A stretch of DNA of 64,000 nucleotides from Sulfuritortus calidifontis (GCF_003967275.1 NZ_AP018721.1:2356001-2420000); one strand, 5' to 3'. Shown: positions 34,601 through 43,343, counted from the first letter of the stretch. Translations and numbers: made by a program. The notes: generated by a model not told the origin, from the sequence alone.

Positions 34601-34741
34601 CTTGCCCAGCACGTAGCCGTTGTGGGTGGCGGCGAAGTCCGTGGGGGCCAGCGCATGGCTGTACTCGGGCTGCGGCACACCGGTCAAGCCGCGCACCACG
34701 CGCGCCTCGAACCAGCGCTCGCTGGTGTCAGTCTTCGCCAT
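31643..34741 (-). CDS. hsdR: Type I restriction endonuclease subunit R
   Basis: This 1032-aa motor and nuclease subunit has the R-type nuclease at the N-terminus (LDLVIFINGLPVLTFELKNS, about residues 156-175, with D and E-x-K). Walker A lies in HSAGSGKSNTIAWLAHQL (about residue 326), and the DEAH box in LLIDEAHSSQGG (about residue 435). Helicase motif VI-like LSRLNRAHPQK follows. I chose the ATG at 34741 because AGGAGG sits 6 nt upstream; an ATG at 34747 lies too close to it. It overlaps hsdS by 14 nt. Confidence 0.95.
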   Translation of the reverse strand: MAKTDTSERWFEARVVRGLTGVPQPEYSHALAPTDFAATHNGYVLGKASDYNRDVALDVAQLLAFLQATQPQAVDTLELAADGIKRTQFLHRLQGEITKRGVVDVLRKGVSHGPVHVDLYKLLPTPGNATAAESFGKNIFSVTRQLRYSNESGNELDLVIFINGLPVLTFELKNSLTKQTLADAIVQYQTTREPRELLFQLGRCVAHFAVDDNEAAFCTELKGKASWFLPFNQGWNSGAGNPPNPHGLKTDYLWKQVLTRESLANIIESYAQVVEEEEADASGKKRKKRKQIFPRFHQLRTVRALLRRAREDGVGQRYLIQHSAGSGKSNTIAWLAHQLVELRRKDDPSKPQFDSIIVITDRRALDTQIARTIKGYDHVAAIFGHSDNAQELREYLRRGKKIIVTTVQKFPFILDELEDLSSKRFALLIDEAHSSQGGKTTARMHEALGGKAAAQVASETTDEEPLEEDSTQDAVNAEIEKRIASRKLLANASYFAFTATPKNKTLELFGEKVMVGDQVQFRSPEELTYTTKQAIQEKFILDVVEHYTPVESFYQVAKTVADDPEFDKAKALKKIRHYVESHDKAIRRKAEIMVDHFIAQVAGKQKIGGKARAMIVCNGIARAIDYWREVSDYLNEIKSPYKAIVAYSGEFEIGGQKKTEADLNGFPSKDIPANFKQDPYRFLIVANKFVTGFDEPLLHTMYVDKPLAGVLAVQTLSRLNRAHPQKHDTFVLDFADNAEAVKAAFQDYYRATIQTGETDANKLHDLKAELDAQQVYSWQQVEDLVALYLSGADRDKLDPILDACVAEYTDQLGEDDQVKFKGKAKAFVRSYGFLAAILSYGHLAWEKLSIFLNFLIPKLPAPKEEDLSKGVLETIDMDSYRVEAKAALKMAMDDADATVEPVPPGGGGGKLEPEIDKLSNIVREFNDLFGNIEWKDEDKIRKVITEEIPARVAQDKAYQNAQANSDKQNARLEHDKALNRVVLELLSDHTELFKQFSDNPNFKRWLTDMVFDATYQPGTVPPKAPPQMGAGV

Positions 34742-36107
34742 CGCCATCCTCCTCTTCGGTCACATCTTCGTTGTCATCGCCCAGCGCGGAAAGCAGCGCG
34801 TCGTCCACCACGTCGTCCGGGCCGGGTTGCCAGCCGCGCACGTCCACTTGACCGGTGACCACATCGGCAATCAGGCGGTCGCGGTATTCGCGGATCAACT
34901 TGATTTCGTCTTCGGTGCGGGCGATGGCTTCGTCCAAGTCCTTCGTCTCGCGCAATATGTGCGACAGGATCGCTTCCTGTTCATCTTGGCGTGGAATGGA
35001 GAGCCGGACATTGCCGATGAACGTCCAATCGGCACGCGGCATCTTCGCGCCCGCCGTGGAGCTGTTAATCAGGTCAATTACGCGCTTGCAGCGCAATAGT
35101 TGCTCAAGATACGCAGGAAGGATGAGTTCCTTGCGCGCCCGTAGCACGAGAAACTCGCTCACGCATACGCCAGCGCGGCGCGCCCGCGTTACCTTCGCCA
35201 AGTACGGACGGAGCTTTCCGAACAGAACGTCGTCGGCGACAAACCGTTTCACCGTGCTGGCAAATTCGACTTCGCCCTCAAGCGGCCGCGCCACGCCAGT
35301 CCAACTTTGAACGTGCTCCAGTGCCAGATAAATTTCGTCGCTGGCCTTGGTCGTGGTCTGGTTCGTAGTGTTACTGGCGAGGAACTTCAAACGGCGAAGC
35401 TCCCAATGCTCCGGCACCTCGCCCAGCCATTCGATGCCGGAGGGCTTAAAGCGCACATTGGGGTCAAGCCCGCGGGTGACGGCGCGGTCGATGAGGGCGA
35501 GCTTCTGTTCGGTGAGCAGCTTGATGAGCTCGCGCTTGGCCTTGATGAAGCGGGCGATGTGCGCGTCCTGCGCGCGCAGGTAGGCGACGATCTGGTCTTG
35601 CTCGGGGCGCGGGGGCTGGAGCAGCGGAATATCGAGAAACTGGTTCGGATACAGGCGCAGGCGCGATGATCGAATACCGGTAGAGCGCCCGATGTATTCG
35701 GCAACGTAGGCGCGGATGCGCAACAGGTAGTCGAGATAGGCCGGGTTGAAGCTGTCGGCGCGGTAGGGGCGGTACACGCCATAGGCCGGACTGACGATGC
35801 CCACGTGCCTGCTCGCACCAAGCGCCGCCATCCAGGCCCACAGCGTGTTGATGACGATGTCACCGGGGCGGCAGAGTTTGGAGCCAACATAGCTCGCCGC
35901 CTTGAACATCGTGACCTTTTTTTGACTGCGGGGGGTAACGCCAGTGAGGTGAGACACCGACAGCAGTTCTTCCTGTCCGGTCTTCGAGCGCTCATCCACC
36001 TCTCGGAAAAAGGTTTTGGCGCGTTGCTCGTTCCAGTGTTCCGGCACAGCGGGCAACCAGCGCATCTTCGGCTGCCGGTAGTTGGGGTACGGGCTCGCCA
36101 CCGCCAT
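34728..36107 (-). CDS. hsdS: Type I restriction-modification specificity subunit
   Basis: This 459-aa protein sets the target sequence. Two target-recognition regions are each introduced by a similar phrase (WLPAVPEHWNEQRAK and WLGEVPEHWELRRLK). They are separated and followed by conserved helices (QDQIVAYLRAQDAHIARFIK, and DEQEAILSHILRETKDLDEA). It ends in a very acidic tail. The ATG overlaps the hsdM stop (TGATG). Both recognition domains look complete, so the system should be active. Confidence 0.93.
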   Translation of the reverse strand: MAVASPYPNYRQPKMRWLPAVPEHWNEQRAKTFFREVDERSKTGQEELLSVSHLTGVTPRSQKKVTMFKAASYVGSKLCRPGDIVINTLWAWMAALGASRHVGIVSPAYGVYRPYRADSFNPAYLDYLLRIRAYVAEYIGRSTGIRSSRLRLYPNQFLDIPLLQPPRPEQDQIVAYLRAQDAHIARFIKAKRELIKLLTEQKLALIDRAVTRGLDPNVRFKPSGIEWLGEVPEHWELRRLKFLASNTTNQTTTKASDEIYLALEHVQSWTGVARPLEGEVEFASTVKRFVADDVLFGKLRPYLAKVTRARRAGVCVSEFLVLRARKELILPAYLEQLLRCKRVIDLINSSTAGAKMPRADWTFIGNVRLSIPRQDEQEAILSHILRETKDLDEAIARTEDEIKLIREYRDRLIADVVTGQVDVRGWQPGPDDVVDDALLSALGDDNEDVTEEEDGDGED

Positions 36108-38512
36108 CACGCGCCCCCCACGATCTTCTTCAGCAGCCCTTCGCTCTCGGCCATCACGCGCAGAAGATCGGCGCGTATTTCGTCCAGCGTGCGCAGCGGC
36201 ACGGGCTTGTAGAAGTAGCGGGCAAACGAAATCTCGTAGCCGATCTGGGTCTTGTCGGTGGCGATCCAGGCATCCGGCGCGTGTGGCAGCACTTCGCGCT
36301 CGAAAAAGGCTTCGATGCCGCCCGGCTCCTTCAACGGCACCTGCTCGGTGTCGCGCAGCTCGGGGTCGGGCTCGTATTCGACGAGGTAGCGCTCCTTGCC
36401 CACGGTCTCCAGATAGCGGCCATCGAAGCCGGGCTCGAAAGGCTCGCCTGCCTTGAGCTTGCTGCGGCGGGCGACAACCGGCGGCGAGGTTTCGTCGCGC
36501 CAGCTCACCGCCTTGTAAATGGCTTTCTTCTCCGCCGCGCTCAAGCGTTCGCCCTGTGCCTTGAGCGTGTCCTCGAAGCGCTCGCGGAAGATGTTGTGGT
36601 CGTCGAACACGGCGCGGCCTAGCGCCTGTTGTGCCCGCTGCGCCACTTCCATGAGCGCCTTGTCGCGCAGCCAAGTCGAAGCATCGAGCAGCTTCTTGCG
36701 GCGGTTGGCGGGCACGGCCTTGCGGGCGGCGGGAGCTTCGCCATCATCGCCGCTGTCGCTGTCTTCGCTGTCGTCGTCTTCGTTCTCGTCCTCGCCCTTC
36801 AGCCACGCCTCGATGGCGGGTTTGCGCTTGGCGAACTCGGTATAGAGCGCCTCGCCATGGGTGGCGTAGATCTCGGCGCGCAGCGCCTCATCCCCCGAGG
36901 CAAAGCGCAGGGATTCAATGCGTTCGTCCGAGAGCTGGCTTTTCAGGCGCAGCGGGCGCTCGACGGTGATCTTCCAGTAGCCGAAATCGGCGTTGTCGAA
37001 CCATTTGCTTTCGGCGGTTTCCTGCGGCTGGCCCAGATACAGGTCGAGGATGCGGGCGATGTCGGCCTCGGAGAGTTCGCAGTTTTTCTTGCCGAGGTTG
37101 CGGCGCAGCGGCTGAAACCACTGGCTGGCGTCGATCAACTGAACTTTGCCTTTGCGGTGGGCGGCCTTCTTGTTGGCCAGCACCCAGATGTAGGTGGCGA
37201 TGCCGGTGTTGTAGAAGATGTTGAGCGGCAGGGCGATGATGGCTTCGAGCCAGTCGTTTTCCAGCACCCAGCGGCGGATGTTGCTCTCGCCCTGGCCCGC
37301 GTCGCCGGTGAACAGCGCCGAGCCGTTGTGCACCAGGGCGATGCGGCTGCCCAGGGGCGTGTTGTGCTTCATTTTTTGCAGCTTGTTCACCAGGAACATG
37401 AGCTGCCCGTCGCTGGAGCGGGTGATGAGCTTGAACTCCGGGTCGCCGCCGTGGCTGACGATGAAGCGCGGGTCGTTGAATTCCTTCTTGCCGCCCATGC
37501 GCTCCAGATCGGTCTTCCAGCTCTTGCCGTAGGGCGGGTTGGAGATCATGAAGTCGAATTCGCGGCTGCGGAACTGGTCGTTGGAGAGGGTGGATTTGTC
37601 CGCACCGCCGACGATGTTCTGGCTTTGCTCGCCCTCGCCCTTGATCAGCAGATCGGCTTTACAGATGGCATAGGTCTCGTCGTTGATCTCCTGCCCAAAC
37701 AGATGGATGGATACGTCTTTGCCGTGGGCTTGGGCCAGTTGCTGCAAGGTTTCTTCGGCGACGGTGAGCATGCCGCCGGTGCCGCATGCGCCGTCATAGA
37801 GGGTGTAGGTTCCCGATTCGATGCGGTCGGCTACGGGCAGGAACAGCAGCTTGGCCATGAGCTGCACGACGTCGCGCGGCGTGAAGTGTTCGCCGGCCTC
37901 TTCGTTGTTCTCCTCATTGAAGCGGCGGATCAGTTCCTCGAACACTGAGCCCATGGCGTGGTTGTCCAGCGCGGGCAGCTTGATGCGGCCGTCGGCATCC
38001 TTCACCGGCAGCGGCGACAGGTTGATCTCGGGGTTGAGGAAGTCCTCGATCAGGTAGCCCAGGACGTGGGAATCCACCAGCTTCTGAATCTGGTTGCGGA
38101 AGTTGAACTTGGTGAGGATTTCCTGCACGTTGGGCGAAAAGCCGTCCAGGTATGCAATGAAGTCATCGCGCAGCCGCTGCCCCGCCGCGCTGGCCTTCAG
38201 CTTGGCCAGCGTGAATTCCGAGACGTTGTAGAAGGCTTGGCCTGCCGCCATGCGCAGCGCACCGTCCTGCTCGGCCACCTTGTGAGCGTCGAGAAACTTC
38301 TTGCGCTCCAGCACCGCGTCTTTCGTCGGTTCGAGCACGGCATCGAGCCGCCGCAGCACGGTGAAGGGCAGGATCACGTCGCGGTACTTGCCGCGCACGT
38401 AAACGTCGCGCAGGCGGTCGTCCGCGATGTTCCAGATGAAGTCGGAGATCCACTTGATCTGGCTTTGGTCTTGTTGTTTTGTTGGTTTCATCAAATTCGG
38501 TTTCTCATTCAT
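36107..38512 (-). CDS. hsdM: Type I restriction-modification methyltransferase subunit
   Basis: This 801-aa N6-adenine methyltransferase has an N-terminal HsdM_N domain (WISDFIWNIADDRLRDVYVR). SAM motif I is YDGACGTGGMLTVAEE (about residue 246) and catalytic motif IV is ISNPPYGKSW (about residue 335). It is longer than the common 500-aa HsdM. A C-terminal extension of over 200 residues begins after a run of acidic residues at about 597-612 and includes ASTWLRDKALMEVAQRAQQ. An ATG at 38491 is an alternative start. Confidence 0.94.
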   Translation of the reverse strand: MNEKPNLMKPTKQQDQSQIKWISDFIWNIADDRLRDVYVRGKYRDVILPFTVLRRLDAVLEPTKDAVLERKKFLDAHKVAEQDGALRMAAGQAFYNVSEFTLAKLKASAAGQRLRDDFIAYLDGFSPNVQEILTKFNFRNQIQKLVDSHVLGYLIEDFLNPEINLSPLPVKDADGRIKLPALDNHAMGSVFEELIRRFNEENNEEAGEHFTPRDVVQLMAKLLFLPVADRIESGTYTLYDGACGTGGMLTVAEETLQQLAQAHGKDVSIHLFGQEINDETYAICKADLLIKGEGEQSQNIVGGADKSTLSNDQFRSREFDFMISNPPYGKSWKTDLERMGGKKEFNDPRFIVSHGGDPEFKLITRSSDGQLMFLVNKLQKMKHNTPLGSRIALVHNGSALFTGDAGQGESNIRRWVLENDWLEAIIALPLNIFYNTGIATYIWVLANKKAAHRKGKVQLIDASQWFQPLRRNLGKKNCELSEADIARILDLYLGQPQETAESKWFDNADFGYWKITVERPLRLKSQLSDERIESLRFASGDEALRAEIYATHGEALYTEFAKRKPAIEAWLKGEDENEDDDSEDSDSGDDGEAPAARKAVPANRRKKLLDASTWLRDKALMEVAQRAQQALGRAVFDDHNIFRERFEDTLKAQGERLSAAEKKAIYKAVSWRDETSPPVVARRSKLKAGEPFEPGFDGRYLETVGKERYLVEYEPDPELRDTEQVPLKEPGGIEAFFEREVLPHAPDAWIATDKTQIGYEISFARYFYKPVPLRTLDEIRADLLRVMAESEGLLKKIVGGA

Positions 38513-39438
38513 CGCTTTGTTTGTACAACTGGGGCTTGGTAACCCGGAGCCAGCTTGGCGTTCTCGACGCCGTACAGCGCCAGCGGATCGGCCAGCCACA
38601 GGCGGTATTGCTCTTCGGTGAGGCGATGGTCGGGCGAGCAGTCCACGCTCCAGCGCAGCAGCATGTAGCCCGCCACCGCCGCGCGCACCCGTACCCGCAG
38701 CGAGCCGCCCACCATCGCGTAGTCCCGCTCGATGATCTCGGGGCGCTCAAGGCGCGGGTGCGGCACGAGCTCCAGTTCGACGATGCGCGTCCACTGGATG
38801 TCGTGATCGGGCCGCTCAAAGGCCTGGGCTCCGTCATCCTGCAAAGTCGGCGCTTCGATGCGCGTGAGGACGAAGTCCCGGAACTCGCCCCGCAGACGAT
38901 CAAAGGCCCGCACGTGCCAGCGCAGGCCGGTGTCCACCAGCGCGAAGGGAACGATGATCCTCTCGGTCTCACCGCTCGTCATTGAGTGGTAGCGAATGGC
39001 GAGGGGCCGCTTGGCGTGGATCGCCCGGCAGACCGGGGCCAACACCTCCATCCTGGGGTTGGAGAGAACAGCGGGCGACTCGCACGGCAGCAGCGGTTGC
39101 AAGGACCGGGCCGGGCTATTCACGCCTTCGCCAAACCCATGGGCCAGCGCCGACAGCACGCGCTGCGGGGCGTGCTCGAACAGGGGGGAAAACGCCTGTC
39201 CGATACGGTAGACCTTGTGGCTGCCGTCAAAAAGGATGTTCTGCGGCGCGATTTCCCGGTACAGCGCCAAGTCACGCGTGGCCCCGGCCGGCGCCACCCC
39301 GAAGCGCTCGATGAGGTCGGGACGGCCGATCTCACCGAAAAAGTAGAGCCGGAAGTCGATGTAGGCCAGCCGCTCGCGCTGGGCGTGGCTCAAGGTCTCG
39401 ACGCGCTGAGGTTGGGTCACCGAAGGTTCCTCATCCAA
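38509..39438 (-). CDS. WYL-domain transcriptional regulator (CapW/BrxR-like)
   Basis: This 309-aa protein has the CapW/BrxR plan. A winged HTH comes first (RLAYIDFRLYFFGEIGRPDL, IERFGVAPAGATRDLALYRE). A WYL domain follows at about residues 140-215 (RPLAIRYHSMTSGETERIIV, DTGLRWHVRAFDRLRGEFRD), then a C-terminal dimerisation part (RDYAMVGGSLRVRVRAAV). Such regulators repress defence operons until infection. It is the first gene of the leftward restriction operon and overlaps hsdM by 4 nt. A small palindrome upstream may be its operator. Confidence 0.85.
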   Translation of the reverse strand: MDEEPSVTQPQRVETLSHAQRERLAYIDFRLYFFGEIGRPDLIERFGVAPAGATRDLALYREIAPQNILFDGSHKVYRIGQAFSPLFEHAPQRVLSALAHGFGEGVNSPARSLQPLLPCESPAVLSNPRMEVLAPVCRAIHAKRPLAIRYHSMTSGETERIIVPFALVDTGLRWHVRAFDRLRGEFRDFVLTRIEAPTLQDDGAQAFERPDHDIQWTRIVELELVPHPRLERPEIIERDYAMVGGSLRVRVRAAVAGYMLLRWSVDCSPDHRLTEEQYRLWLADPLALYGVENAKLAPGYQAPVVQTKR

Positions 39439-39497
39439 GACGGACGACCGAAAGGCTGCGATTGGTTTTATGTTTGTCCATTGCTAGGCGACTCACA

Positions 39498-39512
39498 TCA
39501 TCAAACTGATGA
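39498..39512. promoter_or_regulatory. Inverted repeat upstream of the WYL regulator
   Basis: TCATCA and TGATGA are inverted around a 3-bp spacer, 60 bp upstream of the regulator's ATG. It is the only clear dyad in the leader. A role as the repressor's own operator is inferred from position. Confidence 0.35.
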
Positions 39513-39663
39513 CATTATGCGCCACAATCTGGACGGCAACAACACGGAGATGGCCGAGCCTTGGGAGGCGAGTTCGATTCCGTGCTTGGAGGTTGAACCA
39601 GCGTCCTCGAAAGACGGTTGGGCGCGACATGCGTGCCCCAAATGACAACGATCCGTGTAGAAT

Positions 39664-39772
39664 CGCCGCCCAAGCATGCTTATGGGGACTCATTGCAGCC
39701 GTGATAGGCCGCGTGGCGTCGCCCCAGCACCACCACCATTCAGCGCCCAACCGTTCTCGGTTGGGCGTTTTC
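39664..39772 (+). ncRNA. Candidate small RNA ending at a strong terminator
   Basis: About 105 bp lead up to a strong intrinsic terminator with no protein gene to end. A TAGAAT box at 39658-39663 could be a -10 element, but no good -35 is seen. GGGGAC (39690-39695) and GTCGCCCC (about 39717-39724) could close a stem around an inner GCC/GGC hairpin. I do not recognise a known RNA family. Confidence 0.3.
39744..39772 (+). terminator. Strong intrinsic terminator
   Basis: CGCCCAACCG (39744-39753) pairs perfectly with CGGTTGGGCG (39758-39767) around a TTCT loop, followed by TTTTCGTTT. This is a textbook rightward terminator. Confidence 0.85.
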
Positions 39773-39946
39773 GTTTCGGCATTCCGCGACACCACGCGGG
39801 GTTCCGGGCCGTTCCGCCTGCGCCGCGCCCCACTGCCGGGGGCGGCTGAATGGGGCAGGTTCGACTCCGATCTGCCCTCTCTTCTCTCGAAACCTGCGCC
39901 AACTTCTTGGCGCAAGCGCACGCAAGCGGCCTTGCGCCACCGTGAC

Positions 39947-40078
39947 TTACACCTGCGTCACGCAGAGCCTGATGGCGCGCGACAGTGGTGACTGTTCGAT
40001 ATGCAGCCGCTCCGCAGCGCGGGCGAAGTGCAGCTCCTCGGCAACGGCCAGAAAGTACCGAAGGTGACGAAATTCCAT
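39947..40078 (-). pseudogene. Truncated LysR-type regulator (N-terminal 36 codons)
   Basis: The minus strand reads [20 protein letters not shown] then [17 protein letters not shown], the classic LysR winged-HTH start. After RAI the family pattern is lost (RLCVTQV) and a TAA stop follows, leaving 43 codons out of the usual 300. The rest of the gene is absent. It marks a deletion or insertion breakpoint next to the czc operon. Confidence 0.85.
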
Positions 40079-40147
40079 GAGTCGATGTCCCTGTAAAGCT
40101 CGAAGGAGTCTGTCGTGGTGCCGTAACGGCGTTCATCGTTGTTCCTT

Positions 40148-43100
40148 TCAAGCGGTTACGCCCTCATGTGCGGGCTCTGCCGTGACATCCTCTTCTTGCT
40201 CGTCCGGGCGATGGGCCAGCCGATACAGAATCGGTAGCACCAGCAGCGTCAGCACGGTGGAAGACAAGATGCCTCCGATCACTACGGTAGCCAGCGGGCG
40301 TTGCACTTCCGCGCCCGTTCCCGTGGCGATGGCCATCGGGATGAAGCCCAGCGACGCCACCAAGGCCGTCATCAACACGGGGCGCAAGCGGGTCAGCGCG
40401 CCCTCGCGGATGGCTGCGTCCAGCGGCGTTCCGCCCTCTCGCAGGCTGCGGATGTAGGAAATCATCACCAGGCCATTGAGCACGGCAACGCCCGATAGCG
40501 CGATGAAGCCCACGGCGGCCGAGATGGACATGGGAATGTCGCGCAGCCACAGCGCCAGGATGCCGCCGGTCAGTGCGAACGGAATGCCGGTAAAAACCAG
40601 CAAGCCATCCTTGACATTGCCGAACATGGCAAACAGCAGCACGAAGACCAGCAGCAGCGACACCGGAACGACGATCTGCAAACGCTGCGTGGCGGATTGC
40701 AGGTTCTCGAAAGTGCCGCCCCAGCTCGTCCAGTAGCCTGTGGGAATCTTGACCTGCGCCAGCGCAGCCTCGGCGTCGGCCACGAAGGAGCCGACGTCGC
40801 GGCCACGCACGTTGGCGCTCACCACGATGCGGCGCTTGCCGTTTTCCCGGCTGACCTGGTTGGGGCCGGGTGCCAGCTCGAAGCTCGCCACCTCGGCCAG
40901 TTGGATGAAGTTGGTTCGTCCTTCGCCGCCACCTGTGCCGCGTGGCAACGGAATCGGCAGGCGCTTCATGCTTTCAAGGTCGTTGCGCAGGGACTCCGGC
41001 AGCCGAACCAGGATGTCAAATCGACGGTCCCCTTCAAACAGCGTACCGGCCTCGCGCCCGCCGATGGCCGTGGCCACTGCATCTTGGATGTCGGCCACGT
41101 TCAGCCCGTAGCGCGCGGACTTCTGACGATCAATGTTGACCGTGAGCATCGGCAATCCTGTGGTCTGTTCAACTTTGACCTCAGACGCACCGGGGATCTT
41201 CTGCAACATGGACGAGACTTCTTCGGCTGTCTTGTTCAATACGTCCATGTCGTCGCCGAAGATCTTCACCGCCACATCGCTGCGGACCCCTGAAATGAGT
41301 TCGTTGAAGCGCAATTGGATAGGCTGCGAGAACTCGTAGTTGTTGCCCGGCACCTTGCCCACGACCTCCTGAATGGCCGCCAGCAATTCGTCGCGCGACT
41401 TGCGCGGCTCAGGCCACTCTGACATTGGCTTGAGCATGATGTAGCCGTCAGAAATGTTCGGTGGCATGGGGTCGGAGGCAATTTCCGCCGTTCCAGTGCG
41501 TGCAAATACACGGTCGATCTCGGGAAATTTGGCTTTCAGCGTGGCTTCCAGTTGCTGCTGCATCGCAACCGATTGCGAAAGGCTGGTGCCCGGAATGCGC
41601 AGCGCCTGGATGGCGAAATCGCCTTCGTTCAGGCTGGGCACGAACTCGCTGCCCATTCGGGTGGCGATCAGGCCGCACAGCACCACTGCCACGGCTGCGG
41701 CAGCCAACACAACAGCCTTGGCTGCCATCACGCGATCTAGCAAGGGACCGTACCAGCGCTTGGCTTGCACCATCAAGAAGTTTTCCTTTTCGCTGACACG
41801 GTTGCCAATGAACAGTGCGACCGCAGCCGGAATGAAGGTCACCGACAGGATCATGGCCCCCACGAGTGCAGCCACCACCGTGAACGCCATCGGGTGGAAC
41901 ATCTTCCCTTCCACCCCCGTCAGGGCGAAGATGGGCAGGTAGACCACCATGATGATGAGTTGCCCGAACAGCAGCGCGCGGCGTGATTCCTTCGATGCCA
42001 GGAACACCTCGTGAAAGCGTTCCGCCCGCGTCAACGGCCTGCCGTAGTGCGCCTGTGCATGGGCCAGGCGTCGCACGCAGTTCTCGACGATCACCACCGC
42101 TCCGTCGATGATGATGCCGAAGTCCAGCGCCCCGAGGCTCATCAGGTTGGCGCTCACCTTGTAATGCACCATGCCAGTGAAGGTGAACAGCATCGACAAA
42201 GGAATCACCGTCGCCGTGATGATGGCCGCGCGGATGTTGCCCAGGAACAGAAACAGGATCACGATCACCAGGATCGCGCCTTCCAGCAGATTCTTCTTCA
42301 CCGTGGCGATAGCCTTGTCCACCAGCACGGTGCGGTCGTAGACCGTCACCGCATGCACGCCCTCGGGCAAGCTGCGGTTGATCTCCACCATCTTCTTGTC
42401 CACGGCCTGCGAAACCGTACGGCTGTTCTGACCGATGAGCATGAAGACGGTGCCCAGCACCACTTCACGGCCATTGGCCGTAGCAGCACCGGTGCGAAGC
42501 TCACGTCCGATGCCGACCTCGGCCACATCACGCACCCGAATCGGCACACCACCCGCGCTGCTGAGGATGACATTGCCGATGTCCTCAAGTGTCTTGACCT
42601 GCCCGGGGGCTCGAATCAGGTACTGCTCACCGCGCTTTTCGATATAACCCGCGCCCACGTTGCCGTTGTTGCGATCCAGTGCCGTCACAATGTCCTGCAG
42701 GGTGACGCCTAGCGAGGCCAGTCGCTCGGGTATCGGTGAGATTTGGTATTCCTTGGCAAAACCACCAATCGAGTTGATTTCTGTCACGCCGGGCACATTG
42801 CGCAACTGCGGCTTGATGATCCAGTCTTGAATCTCGCGCAGATCGGTGGCCGTGTAGGGCTGGCCATCCGGTTTTTTCGCACCATCCTTGGCCTCGACTG
42901 TCCAGAGGTAAATCTCACCCAAGCCTGTCGATATGGGCCCCATTGCAGGAGTGATTCCGGGAGGCAGTTTGTCCCGGGCCTCCTGGATGCGTTCATTGAC
43001 CAACTGGCGCGCGAAGTAGATGTCGGTGCCATCCTTGAAGATCACAGTCACTTGCGACAGCCCGTAGCGGGACAAGGAACGGGTCTGCTCCAGATTGGGA

Positions 43101-43327
43101 AGACCCGCCATCGCGGTTTCAATCGGGTAAGTCACACGCTGCTCGATTTCCAGAGGGGAATATCCCGGCGCTTGGGTGTTAATCTGCACTTGGACATTGG
43201 TGATGTCCGGGACAGCATCGATAGGTAGCTTTTGGTAGTTGAACACGCCGATGGCAGCCATACCAAAGACCGCCAGCAACACCAACCATCGGTGCTCGAT
43301 GGCTGCGCGAATGAGTTTTTCAAACAT
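40148..43327 (-). CDS. czcA: CzcA-type heavy-metal RND efflux pump
   Basis: This 1059-aa inner-membrane proton-driven pump exports divalent cations in complex with CzcB and CzcC. TM4 carries DFGIIIDGAVVIVEN (about residues 396-410), the D-D-E proton/cation motif of the Co/Zn/Cd/Ni (HME1) branch and not of CusA. N-terminal MFEKLIRAAIEHRWLVLLAV is the first membrane helix, and two large periplasmic loops follow as expected. The start lies 16 bp after czcB. Exact metal range cannot be read from sequence. Confidence 0.93.
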   Translation of the reverse strand: MFEKLIRAAIEHRWLVLLAVFGMAAIGVFNYQKLPIDAVPDITNVQVQINTQAPGYSPLEIEQRVTYPIETAMAGLPNLEQTRSLSRYGLSQVTVIFKDGTDIYFARQLVNERIQEARDKLPPGITPAMGPISTGLGEIYLWTVEAKDGAKKPDGQPYTATDLREIQDWIIKPQLRNVPGVTEINSIGGFAKEYQISPIPERLASLGVTLQDIVTALDRNNGNVGAGYIEKRGEQYLIRAPGQVKTLEDIGNVILSSAGGVPIRVRDVAEVGIGRELRTGAATANGREVVLGTVFMLIGQNSRTVSQAVDKKMVEINRSLPEGVHAVTVYDRTVLVDKAIATVKKNLLEGAILVIVILFLFLGNIRAAIITATVIPLSMLFTFTGMVHYKVSANLMSLGALDFGIIIDGAVVIVENCVRRLAHAQAHYGRPLTRAERFHEVFLASKESRRALLFGQLIIMVVYLPIFALTGVEGKMFHPMAFTVVAALVGAMILSVTFIPAAVALFIGNRVSEKENFLMVQAKRWYGPLLDRVMAAKAVVLAAAAVAVVLCGLIATRMGSEFVPSLNEGDFAIQALRIPGTSLSQSVAMQQQLEATLKAKFPEIDRVFARTGTAEIASDPMPPNISDGYIMLKPMSEWPEPRKSRDELLAAIQEVVGKVPGNNYEFSQPIQLRFNELISGVRSDVAVKIFGDDMDVLNKTAEEVSSMLQKIPGASEVKVEQTTGLPMLTVNIDRQKSARYGLNVADIQDAVATAIGGREAGTLFEGDRRFDILVRLPESLRNDLESMKRLPIPLPRGTGGGEGRTNFIQLAEVASFELAPGPNQVSRENGKRRIVVSANVRGRDVGSFVADAEAALAQVKIPTGYWTSWGGTFENLQSATQRLQIVVPVSLLLVFVLLFAMFGNVKDGLLVFTGIPFALTGGILALWLRDIPMSISAAVGFIALSGVAVLNGLVMISYIRSLREGGTPLDAAIREGALTRLRPVLMTALVASLGFIPMAIATGTGAEVQRPLATVVIGGILSSTVLTLLVLPILYRLAHRPDEQEEDVTAEPAHEGVTA

Positions 43328-43343
43328 GTGTGTCGCTCCGGTA

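Larger units (their letters stand above)
39439..40147. other. Interval between restriction and metal-resistance loci
   Basis: No intact gene is seen. From left to right it holds the regulator leader with a small dyad, a possible small RNA ending in a strong terminator (39664-39772), then about 170 bp without features, then a truncated LysR-type gene (39947-40078, minus) and a 69-bp spacer to the czcA stop. It has the look of a junction where several insertions met. Confidence 0.6.

Noticed and set aside
39561-39600. T-loop-like GTTCGATTCC suggesting a tRNA or att remnant
   Set aside because: The flanking stems do not pair and no acceptor or anticodon arm can be built.
39858-39885. GGTTCGACTCC resembling a tRNA T-arm
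   Set aside because: The 5-bp stem does not form, and no upstream cloverleaf is present.
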